DNA of 64,000 nucleotides from NCBI GenBank assembly GCA_016219645.1, contig JACRLR010000007.1:124001-188000 (forward strand), read 5' to 3'. The position numbers and the translations under genes were made by a program. Below are positions 27,967 to 37,441 of this stretch, one piece after another (positions within the stretch are counted from its first letter, which is position 1; every line of letters starts with the position of its first letter). This stretch comes from Nitrospirota bacterium. Lineage in GTDB: Bacteria > Nitrospirota > Nitrospiria > Nitrospirales > Nitrospiraceae. The notes under the pieces are model-generated. The model ran no database searches, was not told the origin of the DNA, and worked only from the letters and a program-made list of their open reading frames with translations.

Positions 27967-30900
27967 CTAGACATCGACGGCGAGGCCAAGCCGCAAAAAA
28001 ATAAACTGAAACGAGAGAGACGGGACTCCTAATGCAGTTGCAACGGCCTGAGAATAACTCTCGGCTTGAGATCGGTAATAATCCACCTTGCGCCGTACGT
28101 CCTCAGCTGCCACATCATCTGTCTTATAGTCGGCGATCCAGATCCGGTCGTCAAGCCTGTAAATCAGGTCTATCGCCCCTTCCATCAGTTGAAATTCGCC
28201 TACCGACATGACGAATGGGACTTCTCGCCCAAGCACCGTCGCACGTTGCAATCTCCCGTATGGTTCGGAGGAAAGGAAGCGCTCGAAGAGACCCGCAAGA
28301 TCCTCCGTCATATCGGCCCTCATTCGAGAATGATTTTGCCCTATATAGCGATCAATCGTCTGTTCGATCACAATACCGATCTCGGAACAGGGTCTGGCAA
28401 AGTCCCACTGTTCAAGTACCGCATGGGCACAGACCCCGGTAAGCCGAGCCACATCGGGATCTCTCCCTGTCACGGCATGTGGTGCCCCCCCCTCGACTCG
28501 GCCACCTGTCAGACTAGAAGGAGTCACTCGTCGCGGTGTTGTACGGCGGTTCTCCCATTCAAGCTTCCTGGCCTGGCGGCGGATGGGGATGGAACCAAGG
28601 GGCGGTTTAGGAGCCATGGTGGAGAGAGACTTTTGGCTATGCCGCCTCGCTTCCTTCGTGGCCGACGTCATGACTCGAGTGAGCCGACTCGTTCCGATAC
28701 AAATTTGGTCAGCCGCTGAAGGGTTCACCTCATCAACAATTGTTTCTCCAAGCAGAGAGAGAACCGTGTCATGTCCCGGCTTCGCGGTCAGCCCGCCTGA
28801 TAGGACCAATAGATCGCGCGCTCTTGTCATGCCGACATACAGGAGACGCCGCTGTTCCGCTTCTTCACGCGCAGCCATCTTCATCTCCACCAGCAGGGCT
28901 CCGAGATTCGAACGGCTTCCAAGCCGTAGACTATAACAGCGACTCGACCAATCATGATGAATGGATGGCCCTTTGTGAGAATTTTTTGCCGCCTGGTGCA
29001 GTCCGGGAAGAATGACCACGGGAAACTCCAATCCCTTGGCCTTATGGATGGTCAACACGCGGATTGCCTCCAGTGATTCCTCAGCCAGGGCGCTTTCCGC
29101 CTCAACCGGTTGCTCGGATACTCTGGTCATCATTAAGTCAACAAACCCGGTCAAGGTGAGATGGGGACGATCGGCCAATGCTTCGGCCATCTCCCGGACC
29201 TTCCGCAGGTTGGCCACACCTTGCTCGCCGTGGAGCGATGCCGCAGCTAATTCCAGAATGGGCAATCTATCGAAGATGAGATCGATGGCGTCAGGCACAG
29301 GCCTAAAAGGGGTGAGCCGATGCAGCTCAGCCAAATGCTCATAGAGCCGCCGTACCAGTTCTGCCTGCGGATGGTTCCAGGCAGATAGCCTTTCCCGATG
29401 CTGGTAGTCTAACCCCTCTCTTTGCTGAAGGGCCAACAGATCCCGATCCGTCATGCCGCCAAGGGAAGATCGCAAGACTCCTACTAACGCAATCCTGTCG
29501 TACGGATTGTCGACGACGCGGAGAAGGTTGACCACATCGATGACCTCCTGCCGCCGATAAAAATGCTTTTCCCCATCTGTGATATAGGCGATGTCATAGC
29601 GGCGAAGGGCATCGAGATAGACCTCTGTCTGGGTCAACTTCCTAAAAATCAGTGCAATGTGTCCCGGCTGGAGCGGGCTTTTGTGCCGATCGCGATCCAT
29701 GACCGTCGTCCCCGAGAGAAGCTCTTCCTTTAGCCAACGTGCTAGCGCTTCCGCCTCTTCCCTGGTTGCAGCCTGACCATCGAACTCCTCGTCGCCCTCT
29801 CTCGGTGTCACGAGTCGGAGCTGCACACCGGAGACTGAGACCTCAGGCTGTCGTTGCGGCCTGACTGCCAGCGGTTCATTGGCCGGCTGAATGTGTTCTG
29901 CCTGTTGAAAGAGCCGGTCAAAGACATTGTTCACGACGTCGAGCACGGCCCCGTCGCTGCGAAAATTCGTCACCAGGGAATAGACGCGTCCCCCGGCAGC
30001 TTGAATTTTCTCCACCACTCGTTCGAAGGCTTCGATGTCGGCTCGGCGAAAGGCATAGATCGATTGCTTCGGATCTCCCACGATAAATAATTTACCCGGC
30101 TCTAAGTCTACGTCCTGCCATGAGGTCTGATGGCTGCCCGCCCGTTCACCAAGGTAAACGATGATCTCGTACTGGATCGGATCTGTGTCCTGAAACTCAT
30201 CGACCAAGATTGCCCGATAGGTTTGTTTAATCCTGGCACGGACTGCCGAATGATCGCGTAAGAGGGTTTTGGCCCGTGCCAGCAATCCATCGAAAGCAAT
30301 CCACCCGGAGGTAAGAAAGCCGTGCTGGATCTGATCGAGGAAGGGTCTCACGAGTGTCACGACGTCCTGAAAGTAGGACTGGTCAACTGTAAGTAGTTGT
30401 TGGGCCAGCCCGATGATGGAAGCCGCCTCCTGAAATGCCATCTCATCCCATCCTGTAGGCGCCTTTCCCAGGTCTTTCTCCAAAGTTGCCCGTTCATCCT
30501 CTGTGAGATGAATGAGCCCCGGTACCCCCTGCTCCAACAGGAGTGTCATCGATTGCACTGCAGCAGCCAGCATCTGTTCTGCCTTACGCCGTTTGGGTCG
30601 ATCCTGTATGGCAAGAAGAGCAGCGGCTCGGCTATGCATGGCGACGATCCAGTCTCGGAAGGGACCCTCAAGGGGAAGGGATCGGCACTGACGTTCCAGC
30701 TCATGGAGATCCACAAAATCCCCGGCGAGAGCCTCGGTAAACTGCCGAAGATCGTCGAGAGTGACCCCAGCCAGGACTCGACGCCAACGGTCATGCTGTG
30801 ATCCGGCTGATCCGAGTTCGTCGTCCAACCAACAATCCCAAGATGAATCAAACAATTCCTTAAAATTTGACCCGTCATCCTCTTGAAATAATGGATCAAT

Positions 30901-31317
30901 TCCTGACTCTACCGGATGGAGCCGCAAGAGATGTGCGGCAAAACTATGCAGGGTGCCGATCTGGGCTTTATCAATCTGCTCAAGTGCAACCTTGGCCCGT
31001 TCGCCGACCTGTTCAGCGGAAAGATGATAGCGAGTCCGGAAGACGGAGATTAGATCATCGGTCAGCTCTGTCAAACGAAGGAGCTGCTCGCGCAGCCGCT
31101 TCTTCATTTCAGTCGCAGCCTTGTTAGTGAAAGTAAGGGCCACAATCTCCGTGATGGCCAAGGGGCTTGGTTCTCTTAGAAGAAGGTTGAGGATGCGATT
31201 GACAAGAATCGTGGTCTTGCCGGTCCCGGCCCCCGCCATCACCACGACATTGTGGTCCCAGGTTGTCTCTGCCAGGAGCCGAGCCTTGGAGTCCGAGAGT
31301 GTCAGGAGATCACTCAT
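27967..31317 (-). CDS. addA: UvrD-family helicase/nuclease, AddA-like
   Basis: 1116 residues: the helicase and nuclease subunit of an AddAB-type recombination enzyme that processes double-strand ends. Seen: Walker A MAGAGTGKTTILVNRI (about 27-42), ALTFTNKAATEM, motif II VDEFQDTD, motif III GDPKQSIYAFRRAD, motif IV/V VLTIHKAKGLEFPVVILPG, motif VI RLLYVGMTRA, and a C-terminal PD-(D/E)XK nuclease with GAIDLIYRLDDRIWIADYKTD. The start overlaps the addB-like stop by 8 bp. The symbol reflects architecture; it could be annotated only as an exonuclease V-type beta subunit. Confidence 0.9.
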   Translation of the reverse strand: MSDLLTLSDSKARLLAETTWDHNVVVMAGAGTGKTTILVNRILNLLLREPSPLAITEIVALTFTNKAATEMKKRLREQLLRLTELTDDLISVFRTRYHLSAEQVGERAKVALEQIDKAQIGTLHSFAAHLLRLHPVESGIDPLFQEDDGSNFKELFDSSWDCWLDDELGSAGSQHDRWRRVLAGVTLDDLRQFTEALAGDFVDLHELERQCRSLPLEGPFRDWIVAMHSRAAALLAIQDRPKRRKAEQMLAAAVQSMTLLLEQGVPGLIHLTEDERATLEKDLGKAPTGWDEMAFQEAASIIGLAQQLLTVDQSYFQDVVTLVRPFLDQIQHGFLTSGWIAFDGLLARAKTLLRDHSAVRARIKQTYRAILVDEFQDTDPIQYEIIVYLGERAGSHQTSWQDVDLEPGKLFIVGDPKQSIYAFRRADIEAFERVVEKIQAAGGRVYSLVTNFRSDGAVLDVVNNVFDRLFQQAEHIQPANEPLAVRPQRQPEVSVSGVQLRLVTPREGDEEFDGQAATREEAEALARWLKEELLSGTTVMDRDRHKSPLQPGHIALIFRKLTQTEVYLDALRRYDIAYITDGEKHFYRRQEVIDVVNLLRVVDNPYDRIALVGVLRSSLGGMTDRDLLALQQREGLDYQHRERLSAWNHPQAELVRRLYEHLAELHRLTPFRPVPDAIDLIFDRLPILELAAASLHGEQGVANLRKVREMAEALADRPHLTLTGFVDLMMTRVSEQPVEAESALAEESLEAIRVLTIHKAKGLEFPVVILPGLHQAAKNSHKGPSIHHDWSSRCYSLRLGSRSNLGALLVEMKMAAREEAEQRRLLYVGMTRARDLLVLSGGLTAKPGHDTVLSLLGETIVDEVNPSAADQICIGTSRLTRVMTSATKEARRHSQKSLSTMAPKPPLGSIPIRRQARKLEWENRRTTPRRVTPSSLTGGRVEGGAPHAVTGRDPDVARLTGVCAHAVLEQWDFARPCSEIGIVIEQTIDRYIGQNHSRMRADMTEDLAGLFERFLSSEPYGRLQRATVLGREVPFVMSVGEFQLMEGAIDLIYRLDDRIWIADYKTDDVAAEDVRRKVDYYRSQAESYSQAVATALGVPSLSFQFIFLRLGLAVDV

Positions 31318-34300
31318 CGTGCACCTTCTGTTTTCTCAACTTGCGCAAGACACGGGCCTGAGATGACTGGTGCGAGCGCCACCCAACCATATCGTCGTGA
31401 CGGCGGCAGGCGCCGGAAAATTCGCAGTAGTCGCAATAGCCATCGGGAAGAATAAAAAAATCTCCTCTCACGATGCCTGCAACTAATGTGGAGAGCGTCT
31501 GTCGGATCATTTCGCCGGTATGGCCAGTCCAGAGGCCCGCGTCGAACGTTGAACGAGAGACCGGTTGCTTCCACTGTGGGGCCAGAAAGAGCAATTGAAC
31601 ATCGGTTACTGCGGGAAGCGAGGGTAGAGTCATGCTGGCATAGAGCGGCGGTTGCAGTCGCAATCCGCGCACGGCCGACAAGGCCAGGTTGCGGTCCACG
31701 GCGCTGATGTCATGACCCTGTTTAAACTTATAGTCCACGATACGGAGCGCTGGTGGATCAGCTCGGTAATCGACACGGTCCAGGGCGCCATGAATCTTCA
31801 TGGAGCCGGACAACGAATCGGACTCCAGTGGCACAACGCCCTGGACGGACGCTTCAAAAGCGACAGGACGGAATCCGGTCGCAAGATACTCCACCTGGTC
31901 CGACGAGACAGCAGCAGTCACCAACTCAGCCACCTGTTCACGCGCCAGCGTCCAGAGCAGGGCATGCCCTGTTCCCTGACTTGCCGCATGGGTGGCAAAG
32001 GCCTCGGTGACTGCCTCTTGTACCGTAGAGCGCACCCTAACTTCATTCAGTGAGCTATCAGGCCATTGAAGCGACACCAACCGTTCATAGCTCAGTCGCA
32101 GTGATGCATGCACAAGAGTTCCGATCGTTAAGGGAGGCAGGTGGTCCTGCTGGAGCCGTCGTACTGGCTCCAATCGAAGAACTTTTTCCGCGAAGTACTG
32201 AAAGGGACAGGTCGCATACCGTTCCAATGCTGTCGGCGAGAAACTCCGATCGATGACAGCCGGTGACTCAGACGCCTGTATGCCGATCAGGCCGTCGAAA
32301 GGGCCCAGCTCAGGCGATTCTCGTTCAATCGTTTTCAGTGTTACGAGCCCCTGTTCCAAGAGGCGGCGGTCTCGCCCTATTGTATCGAGCACCGGGAGCG
32401 CATCCTGTCCTTGCAACAGGCAACCCAAGGCCAACTCCTCGGCAGGTAACAGGTCTTGAATTGAGGGCTGTTTGCTGATCCGTTGAGTCAGCCGTCGGGG
32501 GACTGACTCTTCAAGCTGTCCGACGAATCGTGGATCGCGCATCGCGATAGCGACAAAACCAGACGGCGCCATGACCCGCCCTGTTTCGTCTGCTCGCTGG
32601 TACGAGAGATACAGCCGATTGGTTGCCGACCGGCTGAGGAGCTCAAACAAGAGTCGCTCTTCTTCATGTCCCGCTAATTTCTCATCAATCTTGTAGCCCA
32701 GGGTCGATTCCAGAACGGTTCGTTGCCGGTCACGAAGAAAGGGGTCTTCCTGCACGTATCGTGGAAAAACCTTCTCGTTCATGCCAAGCACAAAGAGCGT
32801 GCGAAATATCCGACCTCGAGCCGTCATGGCATCCAACACCTGAACACCCTGGTGCCGTCCCTCTTCGATGGGGATGCTCGTTTCATCCAAAACTCGCTGA
32901 AACAATTGGACCCACTCCTCCCAAGAGAGATCTCCTCCGAGCGGGTCCAACTCTAGCAATCGGTCCAGCGCAGATCGAATCAGTAAGCCAACCTCAGTGA
33001 GAGTTGTCGGCCCGGATGACTCGGCTGATGTTCCATCGAATAGGTCCGGTACGTGAATATGGGATTTCACCAGGGCGAGAAATGCATCGGTCAAGGTTCC
33101 AATCGATCCTTGAGCTGGAAGAGTCCGACATTCATGGATCAGTTGCGACACGACTTCCCATAAATATGTGAGCTGAGTCACCTCGAATCTCCCGACCGTT
33201 GTCACATCGTCTTCGTCAGATCCTGCCTCTGCATCGCGGAGAATCGACAAACTGGCCGGCGATCCCAAACGCTTCCACTCCACCTCCCCTTTCGTAATAC
33301 CCAAGGTGTAGACCAGCGAACGCCAGATATCGGGACGGAAATTCGTGCTGGAGGAGTCGCCGCCCTGTGAGCGACAATAGAACGGAGATGTGATCACATC
33401 CAGCATGGCCGCGCGGTCGAAGTCGTTCAATGGGAGCGATGCCAGGCGCAAGAGAACTTTGACCAATGGTTCGCGCGCCAGCGGCTTCCCGGCCGTTGAC
33501 GTGAAGGGCACCAGATGACGATCAAACACCGACTGGAGCCGAGCCTGATAGGGCTCCAATGTACGTGCCACCACTCCGATCTCATCGAAACGATAGCCGT
33601 TCACCTCGGTTAAGGTCAGAATTTCACGACAGACCGTCGCCAATTCCTCCTCAACCCCGATAACGTTTATCACGGAGAGTTCGACTAATTCCGATGTTGC
33701 GGTTCGGTCCCCTTCCCCACTCCGATCCTCATGGCTGTCTGCCAGCGGAAGAAGATGGCGTTCAAAGAATTGGCGGGCAAAGCGAAAGGCCTGGCGGTCT
33801 TGCAATGGAAAATACAACGTGGTCGGCACAACGCACGTGACCGATTGAAAGAATGACAGTTGGACCTGCGAAAGATCGTAAAAGCCATAGTAGAAGAGGT
33901 GTTGCAGCCCCTTGAAAAACGAGGAACCTGAGAGATCTTGGCCGAATGAAGCAGCCAGGTCATCCGGAGAGCCGACTCCGAGAGACCGACTGGCTTCCTT
34001 GACGGCTGCATGCAGCGTGAATATGGAATGGAGCCAGACTTGGTCTTCTTCTTCAAATACCCCTTCCGTGAGTGCCTTCAATGCCGTTGCCGGCGCAACC
34101 ACCGCGTCTTTCAAATCGCGAACCGTCGCCCAGAGACCTTTCCAGGTTCCTGGTGAGGGAGGCAGCCGCGTGAGAGGTTCAAGCCCTGGAAGCTTTCGTC
34201 GAACCACCTGCCGCACCAATTGCTCACAGAAGAAATCGTCGACCAGTTGCAGAGGCGACGCCTGACTGGTCTCAGAGACCGGCGAGAGATCATCACGCAG

Positions 34301-34516
34301 ACGGAGGGCCAGTTGGTGGAACGTTAGAAAGTGTACATTGAGGAATGCGCGCGGCTCATGATGAGTGAGTACTTCATTCAGATGCTCGACCAGAGAGGCC
34401 GAGGGGACAATGACGGCGAGTGGAGCAAAGGGATCTTCAGTTTTACAGGAGCGAAGGTCCTCGACCAGGGCACGTTCAAGAACTGGATGAAAAGGACCTG
34501 TGACGATGCGAAGCAT
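31310..34516 (-). CDS. addB: AddB-like PD-(D/E)XK nuclease subunit
   Basis: 1068 residues. The N-terminus begins with IVTGPFHPVLERALVEDL and lacks the Walker A of Bacillus AddB, so its helicase-like part is probably inactive. The middle holds superfamily I-like segments, such as VQVLDAMTARGRIFRTLFVLGMNEKVFPR. The C-terminal nuclease contains YATCPFQYFAEKVLRLEP, GALDRVDYRADPPALRIVDYKFKQG and CDYCEFSGAC. The four cysteines match the iron-sulfur cluster pattern of AddB. The gene pairs with the overlapping addA. An S4 repeat lies directly upstream of the start. Confidence 0.88.
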   Translation of the reverse strand: MLRIVTGPFHPVLERALVEDLRSCKTEDPFAPLAVIVPSASLVEHLNEVLTHHEPRAFLNVHFLTFHQLALRLRDDLSPVSETSQASPLQLVDDFFCEQLVRQVVRRKLPGLEPLTRLPPSPGTWKGLWATVRDLKDAVVAPATALKALTEGVFEEEDQVWLHSIFTLHAAVKEASRSLGVGSPDDLAASFGQDLSGSSFFKGLQHLFYYGFYDLSQVQLSFFQSVTCVVPTTLYFPLQDRQAFRFARQFFERHLLPLADSHEDRSGEGDRTATSELVELSVINVIGVEEELATVCREILTLTEVNGYRFDEIGVVARTLEPYQARLQSVFDRHLVPFTSTAGKPLAREPLVKVLLRLASLPLNDFDRAAMLDVITSPFYCRSQGGDSSSTNFRPDIWRSLVYTLGITKGEVEWKRLGSPASLSILRDAEAGSDEDDVTTVGRFEVTQLTYLWEVVSQLIHECRTLPAQGSIGTLTDAFLALVKSHIHVPDLFDGTSAESSGPTTLTEVGLLIRSALDRLLELDPLGGDLSWEEWVQLFQRVLDETSIPIEEGRHQGVQVLDAMTARGRIFRTLFVLGMNEKVFPRYVQEDPFLRDRQRTVLESTLGYKIDEKLAGHEEERLLFELLSRSATNRLYLSYQRADETGRVMAPSGFVAIAMRDPRFVGQLEESVPRRLTQRISKQPSIQDLLPAEELALGCLLQGQDALPVLDTIGRDRRLLEQGLVTLKTIERESPELGPFDGLIGIQASESPAVIDRSFSPTALERYATCPFQYFAEKVLRLEPVRRLQQDHLPPLTIGTLVHASLRLSYERLVSLQWPDSSLNEVRVRSTVQEAVTEAFATHAASQGTGHALLWTLAREQVAELVTAAVSSDQVEYLATGFRPVAFEASVQGVVPLESDSLSGSMKIHGALDRVDYRADPPALRIVDYKFKQGHDISAVDRNLALSAVRGLRLQPPLYASMTLPSLPAVTDVQLLFLAPQWKQPVSRSTFDAGLWTGHTGEMIRQTLSTLVAGIVRGDFFILPDGYCDYCEFSGACRRHDDMVGWRSHQSSQARVLRKLRKQKVHDE

Positions 34517-34521
34517 CTAGT

Positions 34522-34611
34522 ATTGAATGGTTAATGGCTGATGGTGAATAAAGAATGCGCGTTGATCCGACATGTACCATGCACCATTCATCATCAACCA
34601 TTAACCATTCC
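34522..34611. repeat. Hairpin of degenerate ATGGTTA units (S4)
   Basis: The left arm GAATGGTTAATGGCTGATGG is mirrored by a right arm of ATTCATCATCAACCATTAACC type. The spacer also carries CATGTACCATGCACC. It lies 5 bp past the zinc-ribbon stop and just upstream of the addB start, in the same position type as S1-S3 but with a different repeat unit. Confidence 0.65.
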
Positions 34612-34616
34612 TTGTA

Positions 34617-34772
34617 CTAGCCGGTTTCCGGCCCCAAGAGCTCTCCGTTACAATCCACGCAGCACCAGTCGCCATCGATAAACGCCATCGGGTCACCGCA
34701 CATGGGACAATCCGGCGGAGGTCCCTTCTCGATGACAGGGAGCTCTGGCAATTCATTATCCTCGTCGATCAT
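34617..34772 (-). CDS. 51-residue zinc-ribbon protein
   Basis: Small gene read as MIDEDNELPELPVIEKG followed by PPPDCPMCGDPMAF and DWCCVDCNGEL. The CxxC and CCxxC pairs, 14-15 residues apart, form a probable zinc ribbon. It starts with ATG at 34772, 15 bp after the thioredoxin-fold gene stop on the same strand, and both are likely cotranscribed. Function unknown; such proteins often bind nucleic acid or act as small adaptors. Confidence 0.75.
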   Translation of the reverse strand: MIDEDNELPELPVIEKGPPPDCPMCGDPMAFIDGDWCCVDCNGELLGPETG

Positions 34773-34787
34773 AGAGTGATCCGTCCC

Positions 34788-35051
34788 CTACTCGCGCGGT
34801 TTCATTTTGAGCTGCAACGCCTTCTCAGCGCTCTCCCGGCTCGGCACACCAACAAACGTGAGCCGCCCATCAATGATCGTAGCCGGCACCGCCCTTACCG
34901 AATGTCGATCTGCGAGGTTTCTCCCATCCTCTGTCGTAATATCTACCTCGCGATAACTGAAGCTATATTTCACCCGCAACTGTTTCCACAAACTTTTTGC
35001 TGACGGGCAGGCTCCACAGCTCGGTGAAACTAGGAGCAAGATATTGGGCAT
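34788..35051 (-). CDS. Thioredoxin/glutaredoxin-fold protein
   Basis: 87 residues. The active site is SPSCGACPSAK (CxxC), followed by the cis-Pro segment VRAVPATIIDGRLTFVG. Its length and sequence suit a small glutaredoxin-like thiol oxidoreductase without signal peptide, so cytoplasmic. It is the first gene of a two-gene unit with the zinc-ribbon protein. Confidence 0.88.
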   Translation of the reverse strand: MPNILLLVSPSCGACPSAKSLWKQLRVKYSFSYREVDITTEDGRNLADRHSVRAVPATIIDGRLTFVGVPSRESAEKALQLKMKPRE

Positions 35052-35223
35052 CGGTTCCTCCGGTCGTGGGCGATCTTAACACCGGGGTGAATGAGGCAGC
35101 AAGCGAAGGGGAAGTGGAGGGCAACCTGGCTGTCCTCCTGCTCGCGGAACGCGCGTACTCGAGGACTGACCAGGCTACCCTTGGAAGAAAATAAGGGATG
35201 AAAAGTAGTGTTTGACCAGTGTG

Positions 35224-36642
35224 CTAGCGTTCGGCCTCCGTAAGGTCGCCCTGTTCATCCATCTCTTCCAGATCTGCTTCTGCTTTGGCCTTGAGGGTCG
35301 AGGGATGCAGACCATACTTCCTGAGCATTTTGTAGAAATCCGCCCGATAGCGCCCAGCAAATTGGGCGGCACGAGAGATATTGCCACCGGTCAGTTCCAG
35401 CACATTCTTGAGATAGGTCTTCTCAAACTCTTCCTTTGCTTCCGTCAGTGGCTTGAGCGGCGCATCCGGTGATGTGCCCATCGAAGGTAACAGGTCGGGG
35501 GTAATCATGTCCTGACGGGTCATCACGGCGGCCTTCTCAACGACATTTTCCAATTCGCGGACATTGCCAGGCCAGGGATGAGTGATCAATCGATTGAGTG
35601 CAGCCGGCGTAAAGCCACGCAAGCTCTTATTCGCCCGTTTCGCACTCGCGGTCAGGAAGTGTTGTGCCAACAAGGGGATGTCTTCTCGACGATCGCGAAG
35701 CGGTGGGATAAACAACGGGACAACCGAAATACGATAGTACAGATCGTTCCGGAATGAGCCGTTCTTGACCGCTTCACCGAGGTCTTTATTGGTTGCGGCA
35801 ACAATCCGCACATCGATCTTCGTCGAGACTTCAGAGCCCACTTCGCGGACTTCCCGTTCCTGCACAGCCCGCAACAATTTGACCTGCATCGAGAGCGGTA
35901 TTTCGCCGATCTCGTCAAGAAAAAGCGTACCACCGTTGGCGCTTTGAAACAGCCCTCGCTTCGCGCCATGGGCGCTGGTAAACGCACCGCGCACGTGCCC
36001 GAAGAGTTCGGACTCGAAGAGCGTTTCGGGGATGGCCGCGCAATTCAGGGCGACAAACGGCCCCTTACTCCGTCGGCTGTTCGCATGAATGACACGGGCC
36101 AAGACTTCTTTGCCGGTACCAGTTTCCCCGAAAAGAAGAATGGTCGCGTCCGAATCCGCCACCTGCACTACCTGCTGGAGGATGCGCTGCATCGCCGGAC
36201 TCCGCGCGACGATGTTTTCCATTCCATACAATTCGTTGACGAGAGACTTCAGTCGCTGAATCTCTCCTCTCATCCGTTGTGGAGAAAGCCCTTCCTCGAT
36301 TTTGGCCTTGAGTTCTTTGTCATCGAACGGTTTCGTGAGATAGCCGAAGGCTCCCCGCTGCATCGCTTCCACGGCATTGGGGATACTGCCGTGGGCCGTC
36401 AAGATGATCACCGGAAGGCCCGGATGAATCCGCAGCAATTCTTCCGTCACATCTAACCCGTCTTCGCTGCCCAGCCGGAGGTCGGCAACGACAAGGTCGA
36501 ACCGGTCTTTCTTGGCTGCCGCGATGGCCTCACGTCCGGTTGTGCAACCAGTGACGTCAAAACCCATAGCGGTCAACCGCATCTTGACAAGATGCAGCAG
36601 TCCTTCTTCATCGTCGACTACGAGAATATGTTCCTTTTCCAT
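35224..36642 (-). CDS. Sigma-54-dependent response regulator (NtrC family, GlrR/QseF-like)
   Basis: 472 residues: receiver (1-120, phosphoacceptor Asp54, Lys104), AAA+ domain with Walker A GETGTGKE (172-179), and a C-terminal Fis-type helix-turn-helix (GGNISRAAQFAGRYRADFYKML). The sigma-54 contact loop reads GAFTSA (219-224) and not the canonical GAFTGA. It is the third gene of a kinase-lipoprotein-regulator operon, the order of glrK-qseG-glrR in enterobacteria. Its target promoters are not evident in this window. Confidence 0.95.
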   Translation of the reverse strand: MEKEHILVVDDEEGLLHLVKMRLTAMGFDVTGCTTGREAIAAAKKDRFDLVVADLRLGSEDGLDVTEELLRIHPGLPVIILTAHGSIPNAVEAMQRGAFGYLTKPFDDKELKAKIEEGLSPQRMRGEIQRLKSLVNELYGMENIVARSPAMQRILQQVVQVADSDATILLFGETGTGKEVLARVIHANSRRSKGPFVALNCAAIPETLFESELFGHVRGAFTSAHGAKRGLFQSANGGTLFLDEIGEIPLSMQVKLLRAVQEREVREVGSEVSTKIDVRIVAATNKDLGEAVKNGSFRNDLYYRISVVPLFIPPLRDRREDIPLLAQHFLTASAKRANKSLRGFTPAALNRLITHPWPGNVRELENVVEKAAVMTRQDMITPDLLPSMGTSPDAPLKPLTEAKEEFEKTYLKNVLELTGGNISRAAQFAGRYRADFYKMLRKYGLHPSTLKAKAEADLEEMDEQGDLTEAER

Positions 36643-36652
36643 GAAACTCCTT

Positions 36653-37441
36653 CTACGGTGTTACCGGTTCCGGCACGGTCGGAGACGGTGCGATCGTCGA
36701 TGGGGGACGAACGGGACGAACCTTATCCCGCATTTCCTGATCGATGCGCTTCAATGCTTCCAGCTGGCTCGCCAACTCCTCTATTTTCTTCTCTCGATCA
36801 GACAATTGCTTTTGCAGCGACAGCACCATACCTGTATCCGATAGGCCTCGAGCGGAATCTTTGAGATCTCTCCTTCCGCTGGCCGTATCCCCTTTCCGGT
36901 CACGCTCGGCTAATTCACGCTGGAGGCCCTCCAGGGATTGGGCGTCGGCTTCCTTCATTGCCCGCAGTTGTTGGATCGTCAGCTCTCTGTCTAGCAAGTC
37001 TCGCACCAGACGATCGGATGCCTGCCCCAGGATCGCCTGACTCTCTGATATGGCTGGAGCCGCTATGACGGACTGGACCCAGGTCTGCTCCGTGGGGGAG
37101 CTGTGGTACTCAAGTAATTGTAACCAGAGCTTACTAGAGGAGGCCATCTGGCTTTTGGGCGACACGGCGATGACTTTCTCGAAATACTTCGACGCGCTAT
37201 CCCGACTTTCGTAGAGCCCCAGCAGTGCGCGTGTAAAGTACACATGATCACAGGAATTATGCTCGGCACACTTGGGGATGAGCGCCTCTTGCTTTTTTGC
37301 CAAGGAATGAAGGAGTCTGGCCTCTCCCGCATCCACGACGAAGTAGGGTTGGGAAAACTGTGGCGCAGGCGACCATGCCGCACATCCAGCCAGAACGAGA
37401 CAATACAAGGCTCCCCAGATGAAACCGTGGGCAGCCTTCAT
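36653..37441 (-). CDS. Lipoprotein of a two-component operon (QseG-like position)
   Basis: 262 residues. The signal peptide ends in the lipobox VLAGC (Cys20). After a helical region resembling TPR-like repeats (about 45-130) follows a long charged coiled coil (about 150-240) and a Pro-rich tail. It lies between the kinase and the regulator, overlapping the kinase stop by 4 bp and ending 10 bp before the regulator. By analogy with QseG it may link the outer membrane to the kinase; sequence similarity to QseG itself was not demonstrated. Confidence 0.8.
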   Translation of the reverse strand: MKAAHGFIWGALYCLVLAGCAAWSPAPQFSQPYFVVDAGEARLLHSLAKKQEALIPKCAEHNSCDHVYFTRALLGLYESRDSASKYFEKVIAVSPKSQMASSSKLWLQLLEYHSSPTEQTWVQSVIAAPAISESQAILGQASDRLVRDLLDRELTIQQLRAMKEADAQSLEGLQRELAERDRKGDTASGRRDLKDSARGLSDTGMVLSLQKQLSDREKKIEELASQLEALKRIDQEMRDKVRPVRPPSTIAPSPTVPEPVTP

